Of a DNA stretch of 5,659 bases, positions 1-5,466 are shown in pieces. Source of the stretch: Candidatus Dormiibacterota bacterium. Lineage in GTDB: Bacteria > Chloroflexota > Dormibacteria > UBA8260. The notes under the pieces are model-generated. The model saw nothing but the letters and a program-made list of their open reading frames with translations, made no database searches and was not told the DNA's origin. The DNA is taken from contig CATPBU010000338.1 in NCBI GenBank assembly GCA_955652455.1, positions 1 to 5,659 of the forward strand, given 5' to 3'. The number at the start of each line of letters is the position of its first letter. Position 1 is the stretch's first letter. The position numbers and the translations under genes are program-made.

Positions 1-946
1 AGTTGGTATAACCCCAGGCGATGTGACGGTTGTGGCCGATCACCGGGAAGGGATGGCCGGCGAACGTGACCCCGGTGGTCTCGAAGTCGTCGCCGGCGCG
101 GATGTGGGCGGCGAACCAGATCGACGGCACCGTCGGCTCGAGGTGGGGGTCGTTACAGAGCAGAGGACGGCCGGTGGCGGTCCGGTCGGGACCGACCGCC
201 CAGGCGTTGCTCGCCCCCACCGAGCTGGGCAGCCAGGCGGCGGCGGCACGGTAGAGCTCGAGCAGCTCAGAGCCCGCACCGGGGCCGGCATCACGGGCGG
301 TGTCGGCGAGGATGGTCGGGTTGCTGTCCGGGTAGACCAGGTCGAGGCGCGCCGCCACCTCCGGTCCGACGGCGCCGAGTAGGCGCAGACGCTGCAACTC
401 GGCGTCCCAGTTGCAGCTCAGGCCGAGCGCCAGCAGCTTGGCGCAGACGATGCTGTCAACGGGCTGCCAGGGCTCGGGCCGCAGCCGCAGCAGGGTGAAC
501 TCCAGCGGCAGCCGGCGGCGCCCGCGGATCACCGAGTTCACCCCGGCCGCGTATGCCTCGAGCATGGCCCGGGCCTCGCCCTCGAGCAGCTCGGCCTCCA
601 CCGCAGCGATGCGGCGCAGCCCAACCCGGCGCAGGAAGCGGTCAGCGGACAGCGCCTCGGGTCCGGCGATCTCGCTGATCCGGCCGGAGGCGACGCGGCG
701 GTTGAGGTCGAGCTGCCAGAGGCGCTCCTGGGCGTGGACCAGGCCCATGGCGAACGCCGCGTCCTCCATGGAGGCGGCGTCGACGTGCGCCACGCCGTGC
801 CGATCGCGCACCACCGTCGCGGGTGCGCGCAGCCCGTCCACGACGAGGCGGCCGCGGACGCGCGGCAGCGGCGCGCGCCACATCCTGAGCGCCGCCGCGG
901 CGGCGACGACGAGAAGCGCCGCCACCACGATGAGGGCGATGACCAT
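1..946 (-). CDS. Penicillin acylase family Ntn-hydrolase, N-terminal part (3' end outside window)
   Basis: The reading frame starts at ATG 946-944 and stays open to the left edge (315 codons). The start is supported by a GGAGGA Shine-Dalgarno sequence 7 bases upstream. Residues 2-20 form one hydrophobic segment (signal peptide or membrane anchor), so export is likely. The alpha-chain region carries the family signature 'GVAHVDAASMEDAAFAMG' (51-68) followed by HAQERLWQLDL (71-81). The autocatalytic site is SNAW, with Ser246 the expected new N-terminus and nucleophile of the beta chain. NDPHL follows at 265-269 and GHNRHIAWGYTN at 304-315. Counting Ser246 as beta-1, His268 is beta-23, the position occupied by His in cephalosporin and acyl-homoserine-lactone acylases and by Gln in penicillin G acylase. 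The family hydrolyses amide bonds of beta-lactams, acyl-homoserine lactones and related amides; the substrate here cannot be read. The gene is divergent from gcvT. About half or more of the usual family length lies outside the window. Confidence 0.93.
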   Translation of the reverse strand, partial: MVIALIVVAALLVVAAAAALRMWRAPLPRVRGRLVVDGLRAPATVVRDRHGVAHVDAASMEDAAFAMGLVHAQERLWQLDLNRRVASGRISEIAGPEALSADRFLRRVGLRRIAAVEAELLEGEARAMLEAYAAGVNSVIRGRRRLPLEFTLLRLRPEPWQPVDSIVCAKLLALGLSCNWDAELQRLRLLGAVGPEVAARLDLVYPDSNPTILADTARDAGPGAGSELLELYRAAAAWLPSSVGASNAWAVGPDRTATGRPLLCNDPHLEPTVPSIWFAAHIRAGDDFETTGVTFAGHPFPVIGHNRHIAWGYTN

Positions 947-974
947 CCGGCTCTCCTCCGCGGAATCGGGCCGG

Positions 975-980
975 ATCGTA
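975..980 (-). promoter_or_regulatory. Candidate -10 box for the acylase gene
   Basis: Read on the minus strand, 980-975 is TACGAT, matching the TANNNT pattern of sigma-70-type -10 boxes. It lies 28 bases upstream of the acylase ATG, leaving room for a short leader that contains the GGAGGA ribosome site. No good TTGACA-like -35 is visible, and the position where one would fall overlaps the palindrome at 991-1002. This is a prediction from sequence pattern only. Confidence 0.4.
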
Positions 981-990
981 GCCGCTGGCA

Positions 991-1002
991 CGGTGGCCAC
1001 CG
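991..1002. promoter_or_regulatory. 12-bp perfect palindrome, candidate operator between divergent promoters
   Basis: CGGTGGCCACCG is its own reverse complement over all 12 bases. It sits in the 89-base gap between the divergent acylase and gcvT starts and covers the place where the -35 elements of both candidate promoters would fall. A dimeric repressor bound here could control both genes. The symmetry does not extend beyond 12 bases, and short GC palindromes also arise by chance in DNA of this composition. Confidence 0.3.
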
Positions 1003-1019
1003 GCGCTCGGTCGAGACCG

Positions 1020-1025
1020 TACACT
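1020..1025 (+). promoter_or_regulatory. Candidate -10 box for gcvT (near-leaderless)
   Basis: TACACT matches TANNNT and ends 10 bases before the gcvT ATG. Transcription would start about 3-4 bases before the start codon, giving an almost leaderless message. This agrees with the absence of any Shine-Dalgarno sequence in front of gcvT. The 89-base gap leaves no room for a glycine riboswitch. No clear -35 is seen. Confidence 0.45.
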
Positions 1026-1035
1026 GCCACGCCTG

Positions 1036-2157
1036 ATGGGCCGCCACACCCCGCTCTACGACCGGCACGTGGCCGCGGGCGCACGAATGGTGGACTTCGC
1101 CGGGTACGACATGCCCCTCCAGTACAGCGGCATCCGCGACGAGCACATCGCGGTGCGCGAGCGCGCCGGCATCTTCGACGTCAGCCACATGGGCGAGGTG
1201 ACCCTCAGCGGTCGCGGAGCCCCGGAGTTCGTGCAGCGGCTGGTGACCAACGACGTCGGCCGGCTGGTGCCCAATCAGCTGCTCTACTCGGTGATGTGCA
1301 ATGAGCGCGGTGGCGTCGTCGACGACGTCATCGTCCTGCGCGGCGGCGAGGATGACCACTTCGTCATCGTCGTCAACGCATCGACGCGCGAGAAGGACGT
1401 CGCCTGGATCCAGGAGCACGCCGGCCCGGACGTCGACGTCGTCGACCGCAGCGACCAGCTCGCACTCATCGCCGTGCAGGGGCCGCTGGCCGCCGATGTC
1501 CTCGAGCCGCTGGCCCGCATGGATGAGGGCGGTCCCGCGCTCCGGGAGCTGCGTCCGTTCTTCGCCACCGGCCTGTCGCTCGCCGGCGTGGCGGACGCAG
1601 AGGTCCAGCGCATCTCGCGCACCGGCTACACGGGAGAGGACGGCTTCGAGATCTACATCGACGCCCACCGTGCCGGCCAGGTATGGGACGCAATCGTCGA
1701 GGCCGGCGCAGCCAGCGGGTTGGTGCCCGCAGGGCTGGGCGCGCGCGACACGCTGCGGCTCGAGGCCGGCCTGCGCCTGTACGGCCAGGACATGGACGAC
1801 GACACCGACCCCTACAGCTGCGGCCTCGGCTGGACGGTGAAGCTGGACAAGGGCGACTTCATCGGCGCTGCTGCGTTGCGTTCGCTGCGCGAGTCGCCGC
1901 CGCGACGCTTCGTCGGCCTGCGCCTCGGGCCGCGCACCATCGCGCGCCACGGCCAGCCCGTCGTCCAGGAGGGAGAGGAGATCGGCGTGGTCACCAGCGG
2001 GACGTTCGGATTCACCGTGGGCACCGCCGTCGCCACCGCGTCGGTCGAGCCCGGCTTCAAGAAGGAAGGCGACGTCGCCGTGGACATTCGCGGAACCGCG
2101 GCACCGGCAGAGGTGGTGCCGTTGCCGTTCTACAAGCGCAAGAGGGGGGATGGTTGA
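1036..2157 (+). CDS. gcvT: Glycine cleavage system T protein (aminomethyltransferase)
   Basis: Encodes the tetrahydrofolate-dependent aminomethyltransferase. It takes the aminomethyl group held on the lipoyl arm of the H protein, releases ammonia and makes 5,10-methylene-tetrahydrofolate in the cytoplasm. At 373 residues it has normal family length. Visible hallmarks are TPLYDRH (5-11), DVSHMGE (48-54), the conserved acidic pair in GGVVDD (92-97, catalytic Asp region), RTGYTGEDGFEIY (195-207), GARDTLRLEAGLRLYGQD (235-252), the DPYSCGLGWTVKLDK segment (258-272) and a C-terminal PLPFYKRK. The stretch SGTFGFTVG (321-329) departs from the common SGTxSPTLG form. ATG 1036 is chosen because the N-terminus aligns well and a -10-like box lies just upstream. 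The stop codon is immediately followed by the GTG of gcvH, so the two are co-transcribed and probably translationally coupled. Confidence 0.97.
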   Translation: MGRHTPLYDRHVAAGARMVDFAGYDMPLQYSGIRDEHIAVRERAGIFDVSHMGEVTLSGRGAPEFVQRLVTNDVGRLVPNQLLYSVMCNERGGVVDDVIVLRGGEDDHFVIVVNASTREKDVAWIQEHAGPDVDVVDRSDQLALIAVQGPLAADVLEPLARMDEGGPALRELRPFFATGLSLAGVADAEVQRISRTGYTGEDGFEIYIDAHRAGQVWDAIVEAGAASGLVPAGLGARDTLRLEAGLRLYGQDMDDDTDPYSCGLGWTVKLDKGDFIGAAALRSLRESPPRRFVGLRLGPRTIARHGQPVVQEGEEIGVVTSGTFGFTVGTAVATASVEPGFKKEGDVAVDIRGTAAPAEVVPLPFYKRKRGDG

Positions 2158-2532
2158 GTGCCTGACCTGAGCGAGTACCGCTTCACCAAGAGCCACGAGT
2201 GGGTGCACGTCGAGGGGGGCGTTGCCACGGTCGGCATCAGCGACCACGCCCAGTCCGAGCTCGGCGACGTCATCTTCATCGAGCTCCCTGCCGTCGGCAC
2301 GGTGATCAAGCCGGGCGGCAAGTTCGGCACCATCGAATCGGTGAAAGCCGCCAGCGACCTGTATGCGCCGGTGGGCGGCACGGTGACTGCGGTCAACGAC
2401 CAGCTCTCCGGCTCACCGGAGCGTGTCAACGACGACCCCTACGGTGAGGGGTGGATGATCCGTCTCAACAATGTCGACGAGGCCGGCGCCGACCTTCTCG
2501 ACGAGGCCGGTTACAAGGCGATTGGTGGATGA
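2158..2532 (+). CDS. gcvH: Glycine cleavage system H protein (lipoyl carrier)
   Basis: Small cytoplasmic carrier whose lipoylated lysine shuttles the methylamine group of glycine from the P protein to the T protein and is then reoxidised by the L protein. The 124-residue length is typical. The N-terminal TKSHEWV (10-16) is diagnostic, and the lipoylation site is Lys63 in ESVKAASDLYAPVGG (60-74). NDDPYGEGWMIRL (91-103) is the usual C-terminal lipoyl-domain signature. Translation starts at GTG 2158, directly after the gcvT TGA. A GGGGGGA purine run at 2144-2150, inside the end of gcvT, serves as a ribosome site 7 bases upstream. No gcvP follows in the window, so the P protein must be encoded elsewhere. 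Identification is secure. Confidence 0.97.
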   Translation: MPDLSEYRFTKSHEWVHVEGGVATVGISDHAQSELGDVIFIELPAVGTVIKPGGKFGTIESVKAASDLYAPVGGTVTAVNDQLSGSPERVNDDPYGEGWMIRLNNVDEAGADLLDEAGYKAIGG

Positions 2533-2553
2533 GCGCGACGAGCGGTGCGGCCC

Positions 2554-2559
2554 TAAGCT
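2554..2559 (+). promoter_or_regulatory. Candidate -10 box for a leaderless small ORF
   Basis: TAAGCT matches TANNNT and is separated from the GTG at 2566 by exactly 6 bases, the spacing expected when transcription begins on the first base of the start codon. There is no Shine-Dalgarno sequence in this gap. The TAA of the box is also the last in-frame stop before the ORF. No -35 is apparent. Confidence 0.35.
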
Positions 2560-2565
2560 CCGTGG

Positions 2566-2898
2566 GTGCCGAACCGTCTCACCCGGACTCCCACTGACTC
2601 TGTCCCGCAGCTGCCCGGTCCCGTCCAACTGCTGGTTCCGCTTGCCGACCTGTTCATGATCGCGATGCTCTCGCGGCCCGCGACCGGCTCGCTGCGCACG
2701 ACGTGGGTGACCCCGGCAACCCGATGGCTGAGTGCCGGCACAGCGTTGATCGCGCTCATCGCAGTGGTTATGCTGCGTCCGGTACAGCAGTGGCTGGCGA
2801 TCATCGAGGTGGTCCTGCTGGCAGCGGTCATCGCCGGGTCCGCCGCCGTCGCACTGATTGCGCTCTGTCAGAATCGGGCGCGCGTCCGCGAGGACTGA
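2566..2898 (+). CDS. Small membrane protein of unknown function (110 aa)
   Basis: I do not recognise this protein with confidence. It starts at GTG 2566, 33 bases after gcvH, in the same direction. Codon third positions are rich in G/C, like the neighbouring genes, which supports it being real. A moderately hydrophobic stretch at about 17-35 is followed by two strong membrane segments at about 56-70 and 76-100, joined by a short RPVQQW turn, and by a basic, hydrophilic tail (QNRARVRED). An in-frame stop lies 12 bases upstream of the GTG, and an internal ATG at 2656 is an alternative start. Residues 15-70 faintly recall the last membrane helices of Nramp-type metal transporters (LP..., hydrophobic run, polar loop, Trp, hydrophobic run), so it could be a degraded transporter end. 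That is only a guess. Its 3' end overlaps the AraC remnant on the other strand. Confidence 0.6.
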   Translation: MPNRLTRTPTDSVPQLPGPVQLLVPLADLFMIAMLSRPATGSLRTTWVTPATRWLSAGTALIALIAVVMLRPVQQWLAIIEVVLLAAVIAGSAAVALIALCQNRARVRED

Positions 2899-3149
2899 CC
2901 GGGCGGCGTGTTGAGCCTGCCGTTGCCGGCGGCCGTTGCCCACCGAGCGGGCGTGAGGCCGCAGGCGCGCTTGAACTGCCTCGTCATGTGGCTCTGGTCG
3001 GCGAAGCCCGCCTGCGCAGCAGCGTCCGCGAGAGGTAGGCCGCCTTCGATCGCCGACCGTGCCAACGCGAGTCTGCAGAATCGTTCGGTACCGGTAGCGC
3101 CGGCTCGTCCTGGGTGCCGTCTATGCGTGGAAGGCGCCGCTGATGTCAC
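2868..3149 (-). pseudogene. Truncated AraC-family regulator (C-terminal half of DNA-binding domain only)
   Basis: The open frame of 93 codons carries an unmistakable AraC/XylS C-terminal helix-turn-helix: LPLADAAAQAGFADQSHM (38-55) followed by TRQFKRACGLTPARW (56-70). Similarity to the family begins only around residue 20 (near 3092) with ERFCRLALARSAIEGG. A complete AraC DNA-binding domain has about 100 residues with two helix-turn-helix units, and whole proteins usually have 250-300. The first unit and the entire effector-binding domain are missing. Nothing upstream can supply them, because the phosphoesterase gene occupies the sequence up to 3121 in another frame, and the nominal ATG at 3149 lies inside that gene without a ribosome site. 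I read it as a decayed fragment left by a rearrangement. An expressed single-HTH protein is less likely. The last 31 bases overlap the end of the convergent small membrane gene. Confidence 0.75.
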
Positions 3150-4062
3150 CGTGCACGCGGTTGCACGCCGCGGCCAGGCAACTGACCCCGTAGGCGTTCT
3201 CCAGGCCGCGCAGAGTGCCGAAATGATCGCCTGGGCTGGAGTAGGGGCTGTGGCGGGCGGCGCTGATCACGATGGTCGCGACGTGACCGCCGCTGTCACC
3301 GGTGCCCGGAACGCCATGGGTATCGCTGGTGGCGCTCTCGTCCCAGGTGAGAATGATAATGCCGCCGTTTTGGTACCACGTCGTCGCCTGGACCGCCGGG
3401 ACGGTGCTCTTCAGCCAGGTATCGCCCTGCTGCACCCTGTTGTTGGTGGGCGAGCAGTTGCTGTGCATATCGTCGCACTGGTTGGGAGTAATCCACACGA
3501 ACGGGGGTGGCGAGGGCTGGTTCAAATCGGTCGTCATCTGTGACGGCGTGTAGGGGACGACGTTGCCACACTGCGACGGGTTGTTGACGATGCTCTTGAA
3601 GCTGACAAACGGGTTGTGGCCCTTGTAATAGGCGCCGGCCTTGGCGCCCTTGTAGCACGCTGAGGGCGCCGACTCCATGTAGGCCTTCCAGCTGATCCCC
3701 TTGGCAGCGAGCTGGTCCACGAACGTGGTACCACTCAGCGGCTTCGACGACCCGGCCTGGTCCCCACCGGAGATCAGGTCGTAGTAGTCGTAGCTGCTGT
3801 GGTGCTCCACCGCGAACCAGCTGGTCGCGTTGCTGTATGTCGGGATCAGCGTGTTGTTGATGTAGGGCGCCTGGGTGTTGCCGACGATGGACGGGTTCCC
3901 GAAGGTGGCGTCGTAGGCCGCGTTCTCGTCGACGATCACCATGATGTGCGGAGGCCCGGCGGCAGACACATGGATTGGTCCTGCCGCCATCTGGAACCCG
4001 CCGCTCCCGGCGGCCAGCAGTGACATCACCGCCAGCGCTGTACGCCTCTTCGAAAGTGTCAT
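3121..4062 (-). CDS. Secreted phosphoesterase, acid phosphatase/phospholipase C type (divergent copy)
   Basis: Predicted exported hydrolase of the PF04185-type phosphoesterase group (alkaline-phosphatase-like fold), 313 residues from ATG 4062. This start is chosen over the longer frame (ATG 4251) because it gives a signal peptide (KRR, then a hydrophobic run, cleavage likely near VSAAG at 32-36), has an AAGGG ribosome site, and avoids a 110-base overlap with the gene before it. Motifs in order: HIMVIVDENAAYDATFGN (39-56, Glu46-Asn47), WFAVEHHSSYDYYDLISGG (82-100), PNQCDDMH (193-200), ILTWDES (237-243), GDHFGTLRGLENAYGV (278-293). In the second motif Ser89 aligns with the presumed nucleophile, but the usual HPSLPNY is replaced by HHSSYDY, with Asp where Asn is normal. 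Six cysteines after the signal peptide may form disulfides. It lies 79 bases downstream of a related gene on the same strand and is probably co-transcribed. The substrate is unknown. Confidence 0.85.
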   Translation of the reverse strand: MTLSKRRTALAVMSLLAAGSGGFQMAAGPIHVSAAGPPHIMVIVDENAAYDATFGNPSIVGNTQAPYINNTLIPTYSNATSWFAVEHHSSYDYYDLISGGDQAGSSKPLSGTTFVDQLAAKGISWKAYMESAPSACYKGAKAGAYYKGHNPFVSFKSIVNNPSQCGNVVPYTPSQMTTDLNQPSPPPFVWITPNQCDDMHSNCSPTNNRVQQGDTWLKSTVPAVQATTWYQNGGIIILTWDESATSDTHGVPGTGDSGGHVATIVISAARHSPYSSPGDHFGTLRGLENAYGVSCLAAACNRVHGDISGAFHA

Positions 4063-4106
4063 CGCCGCCCTTGAACTATGACGCCCTGACAGTGCTGTGC
4101 ATGCCC

Positions 4107-4125
4107 AAAACGGCAGGCCGCTGCC
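4107..4125 (-). terminator. Weak hairpin plus T-run between the two phosphoesterase genes
   Basis: On the minus strand GGCAG-CGGC-CTGCC (4125-4112) forms a 5-bp stem with a 4-base loop, followed after one base by TTTT (4110-4107). This is the pattern of a short intrinsic terminator or attenuator in the 79-base gap. The stem is short, so it may only reduce read-through from the first phosphoesterase to the second, or be fortuitous. Confidence 0.3.
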
Positions 4126-4141
4126 AGCCCGATGCGCGCAC

Positions 4142-5266
4142 TCATCCGAAGAACCTGCGCAGGTCGCCATTGGCGGCGCTGGCAGCGCCTCCCAGCAGCG
4201 GCAGGCGATACACCTCCTCGATCGTTCGCAGCAAGCCGTCGTGGTTGCCAAAGGAGGTCACGTTGCCCTTCGCGACGTTCGAGATCACCACCATCGGCAC
4301 CTGGCCGCCGCCGTTGGTCTTGTCGCCGGTGAACTCGTCCATGGTGATCACCACGGTGGCGTTGCCGTGCGTGTACCAGGAGGAGGCGAGGATCGGCGCG
4401 ACGTTGCTCTGCAGCCACGCATCACCGGCCTGCACCGTGGCGGGCTCGTGCATGTTGTGGTTCGCGTCTGGGCCGAGCCACACGAACGCGGGCGGGTGGG
4501 CACCGTCCAACGTGGCGACGGCTTGACCGACGCCGGGGTACGGCAGGTCGTGTGTCGCGCACCCGCTATCACTCTGATAGCTGAAGGGGTTGTGATGGCG
4601 CTCGTGGGCCCCGACGTCGGTGTTGGTGCACGCGGACGGCATCGACTCGAACCACCCGACCCATGGGATGCCGGCGTTCTTGAGCTGGCCGCCGAGCGAC
4701 GGCGAGTACGGCCCCGTACAGGCGTCTGAAGTGCAGCCCTGCGTCGAGCCCGTGGTGGCCGCGAGGTAGTTGGGAAGCGAGGGATGCCGGACGCCGAACC
4801 AGTTGGTGGCGGAGGCGTAGGTGGAGGCAAGCGAACAGAGGTATGGGTCAGCCGAGCAGGTGCCGAGCGTCGCAGGGTAGCCCTTGTTCTCGAGCATCAC
4901 CACCATCACGTGGGGAATGCTGGACGATGTCCCGCCGTGCGTCGGGCTGGCAGCTGGCCTCGTGGTCGCTGACCGGGGTTTCGTGGTTCCTGTTGGGGGG
5001 GGCTGTGACGCCCCCGGGATCGCGGTTGGGGCTGGGGTGACACCGGCCGCCGCGGGCTGCGAGGTTGGCACACCAGGCGGCGAGTGCCCGTCGGCGCCGA
5101 TCAACGCCGTTCTCGTCGACAGCAGACCGGACACGCGCAGCGCTGCACTTGAGGCGGTGAGGAGGACCGCCGAGGCGCCGGTGATCAGCAGCCACCACTT
5201 GACAGAGCGCCGGGGCTGCCACCAGTGGACGGGCCCGGGGATAGCGCGCTCGTGCGGCGGGGACAC
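4142..5266 (-). CDS. Membrane-anchored phosphoesterase, acid phosphatase/phospholipase C type
   Basis: Predicted 374-residue extracytoplasmic hydrolase of the PF04185-type phosphoesterase group. A short basic N-terminus (PRRSVKWW) precedes one membrane helix (about 24-46). A Pro/Thr/Ser/Ala-rich linker (about 60-116) then carries the catalytic domain away from the membrane. Domain motifs: HVMVVMLENKGY (119-130, Glu126-Asn127), NWFGVRHPSLPNYLAATTG (155-173, Ser163 the presumed nucleophile), WLGPDANHNMHE (263-274), VVITMDE (305-311) and NHDGLLRTIEEVYRLP (341-356). These match the metal-binding and nucleophile blocks of the family. GTG 5266 is the only usual start codon after an in-frame stop, but its ribosome site is poor. 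The gene lies between tRNA-Val and a diverged paralogue on the same strand, suggesting an old tandem duplication. Phosphate scavenging or phospholipid cleavage are possible roles; the substrate cannot be read. Confidence 0.88.
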   Translation of the reverse strand: MSPPHERAIPGPVHWWQPRRSVKWWLLITGASAVLLTASSAALRVSGLLSTRTALIGADGHSPPGVPTSQPAAAGVTPAPTAIPGASQPPPTGTTKPRSATTRPAASPTHGGTSSSIPHVMVVMLENKGYPATLGTCSADPYLCSLASTYASATNWFGVRHPSLPNYLAATTGSTQGCTSDACTGPYSPSLGGQLKNAGIPWVGWFESMPSACTNTDVGAHERHHNPFSYQSDSGCATHDLPYPGVGQAVATLDGAHPPAFVWLGPDANHNMHEPATVQAGDAWLQSNVAPILASSWYTHGNATVVITMDEFTGDKTNGGGQVPMVVISNVAKGNVTSFGNHDGLLRTIEEVYRLPLLGGAASAANGDLRRFFG

Positions 5267-5289
5267 TTTCCGGACTTCGTGCTCCAGAC

Positions 5290-5335
5290 TTGCCGGCTGC
5301 TCTTCCAGCTTTGCAGGCTACACGAGCGCCGGCAA
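5290..5335 (-). repeat. Inverted repeat forming a large stem-loop between tRNA-Val and the phosphoesterase gene
   Basis: TTGCCGGC (5290-5297) and GCCGGCAA (5328-5335) are perfect 8-base inverted repeats. Four further pairs, GCTC (5299-5302) with GAGC (5324-5327), extend the stem after a single bulged base, leaving a 21-base loop. It begins 3 bases past the tRNA CCA end and stops 23 bases before the phosphoesterase GTG. There is no T-run after either arm. It could be the tRNA terminator of the tail-less kind, a structure in the phosphoesterase leader, or a protein-binding site. Confidence 0.45.
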
Positions 5336-5338
5336 CAA

Positions 5339-5415
<77 letters not shown>

Positions 5416-5441
5416 TCCGTCGGACGAGCATCGAAGTCTAC

Positions 5442-5463
5442 CGGAAGGCCATCGGCGCTTCCG
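5442..5463 (-). terminator. Hairpin directly after the right-edge membrane gene, candidate tail-less terminator
   Basis: CGGAAG-GCC-ATC-GGC-g-CTTCCG forms a 9-bp stem with one bulged base and a 3-base loop, 3 bases after the stop codon of the right-edge gene. No T-run follows in either direction. The position fits termination ahead of the tRNA gene. Confidence 0.45.
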
Positions 5464-5466
5464 CGG

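Noticed and set aside
947..1035. Glycine riboswitch upstream of gcvT.
   Set aside because: The gap is too short for the aptamer and the likely transcript start is only a few bases before the ATG.
411..1304. A 297-codon open frame on the plus strand across the acylase start and gcvT.
   Set aside because: Arg/Ser-rich translation typical of a shadow frame; both the acylase and gcvT fit the region far better.
538..2247. A 569-codon open frame on the minus strand, antisense to gcvT.
   Set aside because: It is antisense to the well-identified gcvT and crosses into the acylase gene in the wrong frame. Its protein is low-complexity and matches no family; long antisense frames are usual in high-GC genes.
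2919..2940. Repeated GCCGTTGCC at 2919-2927 and 2932-2940, considered as a bidirectional terminator or iteron.
   Set aside because: Only two copies, no T-run, and it lies in the tail of the AraC remnant; no convincing hairpin.
2882..3032. 11-base direct repeat GCGTCCGCGAG at 2882-2892 and 3022-3032.
   Set aside because: GC-rich and short, within coding-like sequence, with no link to gene borders; likely chance.
4063..4251. Longer start (ATG 4251) for the second phosphoesterase.
   Set aside because: The extra 63 residues are Cys/Arg-rich without family similarity, overlap the upstream gene, and hide a good signal peptide starting at 4062.
3096..5333. 9-base match AGCGCCGGC at 3096-3104 and 5325-5333, near both ends of the phosphoesterase block, as possible attachment repeats.
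   Set aside because: Too short and too GC-rich to distinguish from chance, and it is not part of the tRNA sequence as a tRNA attachment core would be.
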